Source: Alphaproteobacteria bacterium (GTDB lineage: Bacteria > Pseudomonadota > Alphaproteobacteria > Micropepsales > Micropepsaceae). From it: DNA of 64,000 nt. Each line of letters starts with the position of its first letter. Position 1 is the stretch's first letter. The notes beneath the pieces were generated by a model. That model worked only from the letters and a program-made list of their open reading frames with translations. It did not search any database and had not been told where the DNA came from. The stretch spans positions 62,001-126,000 of the forward strand of contig JANXXU010000007.1 of NCBI GenBank assembly GCA_025350465.1. Direction: 5' to 3'. Below are positions 58,826 to 64,000 of this stretch, piece after piece. A program made the translations under genes and the position numbers.

Positions 58826-59377
58826 TTATTTCGGCGAGCGCTTGGCCAGGATGCGCTGCAGCGTGCGGCGGTGCATGTTGAGGCGGCGCGCGGTCTCCGA
58901 GACGTTCTGACCGCACAGCTCGTAGACGCGCTGAATGTGCTCCCAACGCACGCGGTCGGCCGACATCGGGTTTTCGGGCGGCGACGGTTTGGCGTCGCGC
59001 CGCGCCAACAATGCGTTTGCCACGTCATCGGCGTCGGCGGGTTTTGAAAGATAGTCTACGGCGCCGTGCTTCACGGCCGCGACCGCGGTTGCGATGTTGC
59101 CGTAGCCCGTGAGCATTATGACGCGCGCATCCGGGCGCGCCTGGTGAAGGGCCTCGACGATGTCCAGGCCGTTTCCCGACGTGCCGAGGCGCAGGTCGAC
59201 GACGGCAAAGGCGGGCGGCGACTTTCGTGCGACGAGCATCGCTTCCTCGGCGGTCTCGGCGGCGGTCACGACAAACCCCCGCGCTTCCATGGCACGCGCC
59301 AGGCGCTGACGAAACGGGGCGTCGTCATCGACGATCAGAAGGCTTCGATCCGGCAGCTCTTCCGCAGATAGGGCCAT
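58826..59377 (-). CDS. regA: Redox response regulator RegA/ActR/PrrA
   Basis: Global redox-responsive response regulator. 183 residues: receiver domain with Asp17/Asp18 (LLIVDDDAPF), phospho-acceptor Asp61 (FAVVDLRLGTSGNGLD), Thr/Lys switch residues (MLTGYG, LSKPAD), a proline-rich linker (KPSPPENPMSADRVRWEHI) and the Fis-type helix-turn-helix NVSETARRLNMHRRTLQRIL. RegA proteins are strongly conserved in this DNA-binding end. The partner kinase gene lies 89 bases upstream in the same direction. Confidence 0.95.
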   Translation of the reverse strand: MALSAEELPDRSLLIVDDDAPFRQRLARAMEARGFVVTAAETAEEAMLVARKSPPAFAVVDLRLGTSGNGLDIVEALHQARPDARVIMLTGYGNIATAVAAVKHGAVDYLSKPADADDVANALLARRDAKPSPPENPMSADRVRWEHIQRVYELCGQNVSETARRLNMHRRTLQRILAKRSPK

Positions 59378-59466
59378 GAATCCCCTCTTGTCCCTTCAGG
59401 TGGCGGCTGGAATATAGGGTTGCCAAGGCCTCACGTCCAAGGCTTGTCTGCGATCGGCCAGTGCTG

Positions 59467-60825
59467 TTATCCCCTTGAAAGAACTGGCTGCTCCAGCGCG
59501 ACGCGCGGCCAGCGAACGCTGACGACGGCGCCCCGGCGCGACGCGTTGGAAAAGTCGACCGCGCCACCGGTGCGCTCGATCAAAGTCTTGGCGATGAAGA
59601 AGCCGAGCCCCAGACCCGAGTGATTGTTGCGCTCGGCGGCATCGCTGCCTTCGCCTTGCATATTTTGAAGCCCGCCCCGTGTCGTCACATACGGCTCCCC
59701 TAAGCGTTCGAAGACGCTTGGATCGAAGCCCGGCCCGTCATCGGTAATCGTCATTTGAACCTCGATCGCGGTCCACACCGCTTCGATCGACACTGTGGTC
59801 ACCGCAAAATCGACCGCGTTCTCGATCAGGTTTCCCAGGCCATGAATGACCTCGGGCCGGCGGCGCACGGAAAACGAGCCCTCGCCATGCGCCGCGATCT
59901 TGATCTCAACGCCGAAGCCGCGATGCGGTTCGGCGATCTCGTCGAGGAGGGCGCCAAGAGGCAGGCGCTGCGCGGCCACGCCGTCGTCAGCCGCGTCGTG
60001 TTGCGCGAGCTTGCCAAGGATCTCGCGGCACCGTTCCGCTTGGCTGCGCAACAGGCGGATGTCGTCGAACCACGGCGCATCCGGCGGCACTTCGCGTTCG
60101 AGCTCACGAGCGACGACCGCGATCGTGCCAAGCGGCGTTCCCAGTTCGTGCGCGGTGGCGGCGGCGAGCGCGCCCAAGTCCGACAAGCGTTGTTCGCGGG
60201 CGAGGGCGTCCTGCGCCGCGGCGAGAGCCGTCTGCATGCCGCGTGCTTCGTCAGCCGTGCGCCAGGCGTAGATCAACGTGAAGCCGATGCCGAGCGTCAG
60301 CGAAATCCAATTGCCGGCGAGATAGAACAACGGCAATTCGATCGGCTCATTCGGATCCCAAGGCAACGGCCAATGCAGGAACGAAATCAGTGTGACACAG
60401 GCGAGTGTGAATCCGGCAAGACCGAGCGTCGCGGGCAAGCTCAGATTCGTCGCCGAGATCACGACCGGCGCGATGTAGAGCAGCGTGAACGGATTTTCGA
60501 GCCCGCCGGTCAGCATGAGCAGTGACGTCAGCTGAACGATGTCAAAGCTCAAATGGACGATCGCCTCGATCTCGGTCAACTGACGCGTCTGCGGGTAGAG
60601 GTAGGTCAGCGTCAGATTGAACAGCGCGCTCGCCGCGATCTCGGCGGCGCACAGCTCGACGGGCAGATCGTAGCGCAAGCCCAGGAAGACGATGACGATC
60701 GCGGTCGCCTGCCCGGCAATGCCGAGCCAGCGCAAGAAGATCAGCGTTCGCAGGCGCACGCGCGGCGCAAGCGGTGTGCCGACGTCTCGCGCGGTGTAGG
60801 GAAGTGTCGCCGCCATGGCCGGCAT
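59467..60825 (-). CDS. regB: Redox sensor histidine kinase RegB/ActS/PrrB
   Basis: Membrane sensor kinase that reads the redox state of the quinone pool and phosphorylates RegA. 452 residues: six predicted membrane helices, the quinone-binding motif GGLENPF (107-113), the phosphorylated His226 in ATAHELGTPLGTIA, and a redox cysteine at 266 (AERCREILGKL), the position matching Cys265 of Rhodobacter RegB. The ATPase end has N and G boxes (GNLIENAVDFA, DDGPGFDPS). No senC or hemerythrin gene is next to it. Confidence 0.94.
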   Translation of the reverse strand: MPAMAATLPYTARDVGTPLAPRVRLRTLIFLRWLGIAGQATAIVIVFLGLRYDLPVELCAAEIAASALFNLTLTYLYPQTRQLTEIEAIVHLSFDIVQLTSLLMLTGGLENPFTLLYIAPVVISATNLSLPATLGLAGFTLACVTLISFLHWPLPWDPNEPIELPLFYLAGNWISLTLGIGFTLIYAWRTADEARGMQTALAAAQDALAREQRLSDLGALAAATAHELGTPLGTIAVVARELEREVPPDAPWFDDIRLLRSQAERCREILGKLAQHDAADDGVAAQRLPLGALLDEIAEPHRGFGVEIKIAAHGEGSFSVRRRPEVIHGLGNLIENAVDFAVTTVSIEAVWTAIEVQMTITDDGPGFDPSVFERLGEPYVTTRGGLQNMQGEGSDAAERNNHSGLGLGFFIAKTLIERTGGAVDFSNASRRGAVVSVRWPRVALEQPVLSRG

Positions 60826-60898
60826 CAGTGAAACGGACGCGATGTCATGTCCAGGGCGCGCCTAGCGAGTTGCCCAAGCGGAATTGGTAAACGGGCGA

Positions 60899-61480
60899 TC
60901 AGGTCGCGCCTTTCTTCTTGAGCATCGCGACGACCGAGGGTTGACCGCTGCTGCGCGCGATTTCGAGCACGCTTGTGCCGGTTTGGTCCGCTTCGTTCGG
61001 ATTGGCGCCGTGGTCAAGCAAGATTTTGGCGATATCTTCGCGGTGCGACCGAACAGCTTTGATCAAAGCGGTCTCGCGCAACGCGCCCTGCTTGTCGACA
61101 TCCGCCTTCTTTTCCAGAAGGTAGGAGACAATCGCCGTGTCGCCGTTGGCCGCCGCCAGCGTCAGCGGCGTCGTCTCGTCGGTGCTTGCGATATCGACCC
61201 GCGCGCCCTGCTCAACGAGCAGCGTGACGATCTCGAGGCTGTGCATGGTGACCGCGAGCACGAGGGCGGGTGTGCCGTCGCCCGCACGTTGGTTCGGCGT
61301 CGTTCCGTCGACGAGGGCCGCGTTCACCTTGTCGACCGCGCCGTCTTTGATCGCCTCGATCAGGGGCGTTTCGCCAAACATGTCGGCGCGGGCGGGTGCC
61401 TGTGCGACCAGGGCGCCGCAAAGCGAAAGAAAGAGGCCTGCGGCAAGACGTTTGGCTGCGCAGTTCATGGTGCGGTCCAA
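60899..61480 (-). CDS. Exported ankyrin-repeat protein
   Basis: 193-residue protein with a signal peptide (LAAGLFLSLCGALVAQAPARA) and about four ankyrin repeats, for example TTPLTLAAANGDTAIVSYLLEK and ETALIKAVRSHREDIAKILLDHG, each followed by a D/N-rich turn. No catalytic residues. Likely periplasmic scaffold; some exported ankyrin proteins protect catalase or bind metals, but nothing here supports a choice. M1 or M5 (61468) could be the start. Confidence 0.85.
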   Translation of the reverse strand: MDRTMNCAAKRLAAGLFLSLCGALVAQAPARADMFGETPLIEAIKDGAVDKVNAALVDGTTPNQRAGDGTPALVLAVTMHSLEIVTLLVEQGARVDIASTDETTPLTLAAANGDTAIVSYLLEKKADVDKQGALRETALIKAVRSHREDIAKILLDHGANPNEADQTGTSVLEIARSSGQPSVVAMLKKKGAT

Positions 61481-61646
61481 GGTTTAGACCTTTCAAAGGA
61501 GAGGCGAGGGCGCATGCTAGCAGGCGAAAGGCCGATATTGAACCGGTTCCCGCCTTAGGTGGTGGGTGACCGGCGACCCTTTCAGGGGCCATTAACGGCT
61601 CGAGTCCTAGAACGACATTTGGCGGATCAGGATCTGAGCGAAGGCA

Positions 61647-63641
61647 ATGACTAAGGGTGGCGAGGGAAAGCGGCAAGGGCCGCCGCAAGCTCCTGCCCGC
61701 AAGCCGCGCAAAAAGCGTAAAGCGAGCGGAGAGGGCGGTCATTGGGGCTGGCGCGTTGCGCATTACGGCGCGCTGACCTGCGTCTGGTCCACAGTCATTG
61801 TCGCCGGTGTACTGGCGTTTTTCGCCGCCGATTTGCCGTCCACCGAAGGGCTGCGCCGGCAAGACACGACGCATGCGGTGACTCTGCTGGACGCCAAGGG
61901 TCGCTTAATCGCGCGTCGCGGCATCGATGCAGGGATGCCCGTCACACTCGGTGATCTGCGGCCTTACGTGCCGCAAGCGGTGATCGCGACGGAGGACCGC
62001 CGGTTCTATTCCCATTTCGGTGTCGACCCGTGGGGCTTGGGCCGCGCGATGTGGGTGAATTTCGAAGCCGGCCATATCGTGCAAGGCGGCTCGACCATTA
62101 CCCAGCAACTCGCCAAGAACTTGTTTCTCGAGCCCGCGCGCACGCTGTCGCGCAAGGTGCAGGAAGCACTTCTCGCGGTTTACCTCGAGATGTCGTTCTC
62201 CAAGGACGAGATCCTCGCGCTTTATCTCAACCGCGTCTATTTCGGCGCAGGCGCTTACGGCATCGACGCGGCGTCGCGGCGCTATTTCAACAAGCCGGCA
62301 TCGAAGCTTTCGATGATCGAGGCGGCGATCCTCGCCGGCCTCTTGAAGGCGCCGACACGCTATTCGCCGATCAACGGCATCGAATTGGCGCAAGCTCGCG
62401 CAACGCTCGTGCTCGACGCGATGGTCGAAGCGGGCTTTATCAACGCGGCGCAGAAGGACGAGGCGATCCGCACCCGGCCGAAGCTTGCGACGGCGCCGAC
62501 GATCCAAGGCAACCAATATTTCGCCGATTGGGTGATGGAGCATTTGCCCGGTTTTGTCGGCCGGCCGGCCAGCGACCTCATCGTCCAGACGACGCTCGAT
62601 CTCGACATGCAGCGCGAGGCGGAGACAGCGGTGCAGAACGTCTTGCGCGACAAGGGCCCGGGCACGGGCGCGGAACAAGCGGCGCTTATCGCCATCGCGA
62701 CCGACGGCGCTGTGCGTGCGATGGTCGGCGGACGCTCCTATACGCAGTCGGAGTTCAACCGGGCAACTCTGGCGCGCCGCCAGCCGGGTTCGGCGTTCAA
62801 GCCGTTCGTCTTTCTGACGGCGCTTGAGAACGGCCGCACGCCTGCCTCGCGTGTGGTCGATGCGGCCGTTACCTATCGCGGTTGGACGCCGGAGAATTTC
62901 GACGAGAAACACGACGGCGAGATGTCGCTGACGCAAGCGCTCGCCCGCTCGATCAACACGATTGCCGTTCGCCTGTGTCTGGAGCTCGGACCGGAGAATG
63001 TCGCCGCAACCGCCCGCCGGCTCGGCATCACGTCGCCGCTCAATCCCGTGCCGTCGTTGGCCCTTGGCACGTCGGAGGTGACGCTCACCGAACTGACGAA
63101 CGCTTATCTGCCGTTCGCGACCGCGGGGCGCGGCGCGATCGCTCACAGCATCCAAAGCGTGCGCTCTGTGAACGGCGACGTGCTTTACGCGCGCGCCGGA
63201 TCGGGGCCAGGCCAAGTCATCAATGCGAACGAAGCGGGCGCGATGAACCGGATGCTGTCGGAAGCGATGCGCTCAGGCACCGGCAAGTCGGCGGCGCTCG
63301 CCTTTCGCCCGGCGGCCGGCAAGACCGGCACATCCCAAGAATTTCGCGACGCTTGGTTCGTCGGTTATTCCGCGCAGCTTGTCACCGGCGTTTGGGTTGG
63401 GAACGACGAAGCCAAGCCGATGAAGAAAGTCACCGGCGGCACGATCCCGGCGCAGATCTGGAAGACGTTCATGGAAGCGGCGACCGCGAACGACCCGGTG
63501 GTCGCGCTGCCCGGCACAAACATCGTCGACGAAGCGCCGCGTGTGGCCGCCAACGATGCGGGCACTTCGGCCTTCGATCAACTGCTGTCGTCGCTCTTCG
63601 AAGCCAAGCCCGCGCCCAAGCCAAAACCGGCGACGAACTAG
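61647..63641 (+). CDS. Class A penicillin-binding protein (PBP1 family)
   Basis: Bifunctional peptidoglycan glycosyltransferase/transpeptidase. 664 residues: basic cytoplasmic N-terminus (KPRKKRKAS), one membrane helix (about 41-63), GT51 domain with catalytic Glu in ATEDRRFYSHFGVD and GGSTITQQLAKNL, and the transpeptidase with Ser382-x-x-Lys385 (GSAFKPF), SIN (ARSINTIAV) and KTG (AGKTGTSQEFRDAW). It lacks the long insert of PBP1A, so it is nearer to the short 1A/PbpC-like forms. Pro/Lys-rich end. Confidence 0.94.
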   Translation: MTKGGEGKRQGPPQAPARKPRKKRKASGEGGHWGWRVAHYGALTCVWSTVIVAGVLAFFAADLPSTEGLRRQDTTHAVTLLDAKGRLIARRGIDAGMPVTLGDLRPYVPQAVIATEDRRFYSHFGVDPWGLGRAMWVNFEAGHIVQGGSTITQQLAKNLFLEPARTLSRKVQEALLAVYLEMSFSKDEILALYLNRVYFGAGAYGIDAASRRYFNKPASKLSMIEAAILAGLLKAPTRYSPINGIELAQARATLVLDAMVEAGFINAAQKDEAIRTRPKLATAPTIQGNQYFADWVMEHLPGFVGRPASDLIVQTTLDLDMQREAETAVQNVLRDKGPGTGAEQAALIAIATDGAVRAMVGGRSYTQSEFNRATLARRQPGSAFKPFVFLTALENGRTPASRVVDAAVTYRGWTPENFDEKHDGEMSLTQALARSINTIAVRLCLELGPENVAATARRLGITSPLNPVPSLALGTSEVTLTELTNAYLPFATAGRGAIAHSIQSVRSVNGDVLYARAGSGPGQVINANEAGAMNRMLSEAMRSGTGKSAALAFRPAAGKTGTSQEFRDAWFVGYSAQLVTGVWVGNDEAKPMKKVTGGTIPAQIWKTFMEAATANDPVVALPGTNIVDEAPRVAANDAGTSAFDQLLSSLFEAKPAPKPKPATN

Positions 63642-63684
63642 CGGTCTTTTTCTTTCACACGTTGCTCGAAGCCTGACAAAGAAT

Positions 63685-63711
63685 TGTCATGCCCGCGGAG
63701 GCGGGCACCCA
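63685..63711 (+). repeat. Palindromic repeat, copy 1
   Basis: TGTCATGCCCGCGGAGGCGG and following bases: GCCCGC (63691-63696), loop GGAG, GCGGGC (63701-63706). This is the common proteobacterial TCATGCCCGC-type dispersed palindrome. A second copy in inverted orientation lies 70 bases downstream, giving a BIME-like pair between the PBP gene and the convergent small ORF. Confidence 0.7.
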
Positions 63712-63778
63712 GCAACGAAGTTTGCGCAGAGAGACGTGACAGTCCCGGTGGAAAAAAGACTCTCGTTTAGAGAGGCTA

Positions 63779-63805
63779 GATTCCCGCCTTCGCGGGAATG
63801 ACAAC
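63779..63805 (-). repeat. Palindromic repeat, inverted copy 2
   Basis: TTCCCGC (63781-63787), loop CTTC, GCGGGAA (63792-63798), followed by TGACAA. Its reverse complement reads TTGTCATTCCCGCGAAGGCG, matching copy 1 with a few changes that keep the stem paired, which shows compensatory conservation of structure. Confidence 0.7.
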
Positions 63806-63848
63806 CGTGGAAGGTGGTTCCTTAAGTGCAAGCCGGTTCGGCTAGTCC

Positions 63849-63998
63849 TTATTCCGTACGTTGGCGTCGCGAGGGCTTTTGCGCCATATAGCGGTGCAGC
63901 TCGGCGCCGTTTTGGCGGAGCCAGACTTGCGCGGTTTCCGCTTCTTCGCGGCCGACCAAGCGATCGACGATACGCCAGAAACGGCTTGAGTGATTCAT
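63849..63998 (-). CDS. Small basic protein of unknown function (49 aa)
   Basis: Open frame with ATG at 63998 and TAA at 63849, giving a 49-residue product rich in Arg, Gln and Glu (FWRIVDRLVGREEAETAQVW, LHRYMAQKPSRRQRTE). The gene start lies 2 bases from the window end, so a longer protein reaching beyond the edge cannot be excluded if another start is used. No family recognised; the amino acid make-up looks like a real soluble helical protein. Confidence 0.4.
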   Translation of the reverse strand: MNHSSRFWRIVDRLVGREEAETAQVWLRQNGAELHRYMAQKPSRRQRTE

Positions 63999-64000
63999 CT

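Overview
The window is GC-rich, almost fully coding chromosomal DNA from an alphaproteobacterium, most likely of the order Hyphomicrobiales (Rhizobiales). This rests on gene order and family type: lnt / XRE regulator / metK / trmB / rimP-nusA-ylxR-infB-rbfA-truB-rpsO-pnp, fabA-fabB-fabI divergent from an Irr-type regulator, mutM divergent from ubiE-ubiB-coaBC-dut, rpsT close to dnaA, and a RegB/RegA (ActS/ActR) pair. I cannot name a genus. I see no IS element, prophage, CRISPR array, tRNA or rRNA. Many genes start with GTG or TTG and overlap the previous stop by 1-8 bases.

1-21.5 kb, plus strand: a truncated RutE-like nitroreductase; tsaB-rimI; fur; an acyltransferase; miaB-phoH-ybeY-corC-lnt as one overlapping run; an XRE regulator; metK-trmB; then the translation and RNA-metabolism block rimP to pnp and a HAD phosphatase. 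21.5-24.2 kb, minus strand: unsaturated fatty acid synthesis (fabA, fabB, fabI).

24.4-30.2 kb, plus strand: an Irr-type Fur regulator broken by a one-base frameshift in its His cluster. A perfect iron-control-element-like palindrome follows and abuts the promoter of a rubrerythrin / Fe-S oxidoreductase / DUF3501 cassette. A MoeB/ThiF-type adenylyltransferase and an exporter-type ABC transporter come next. 30.2-38.7 kb, mainly minus strand: an RlmI-type methyltransferase, a 2-hydroxyacid dehydrogenase, an SH3 protein (plus strand), cysK, an Rrf2 regulator, dut, coaBC, ubiB, ubiE.

38.7-48.5 kb, plus strand: mutM, enoyl-CoA hydratase, rpsT, a non-coding stretch with a candidate small RNA, a rhodanese, then dnaA-dnaN-recF-gyrB. 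The dnaA upstream region has a cluster of GANTC (CcrM-type) sites, and the dnaA-dnaN gap has two strong hairpins.

48.6-64 kb: nitroreductase, TerB-like protein, a large RND/MMPL permease, an uncharacterised ferritin-like di-iron protein behind two TGAC-N6-GTCA operators, a TPR/beta-propeller periplasmic protein, mmcB, hldE-hldD, regA and regB, an ankyrin protein, a class A PBP, a pair of inverted palindromic repeats, and a small ORF at the edge.

The least explained parts are the Irr/palindrome/rubrerythrin cassette, the di-iron gene with its tandem operator and divergent permease, and the small-RNA candidate between rpsT and dnaA.
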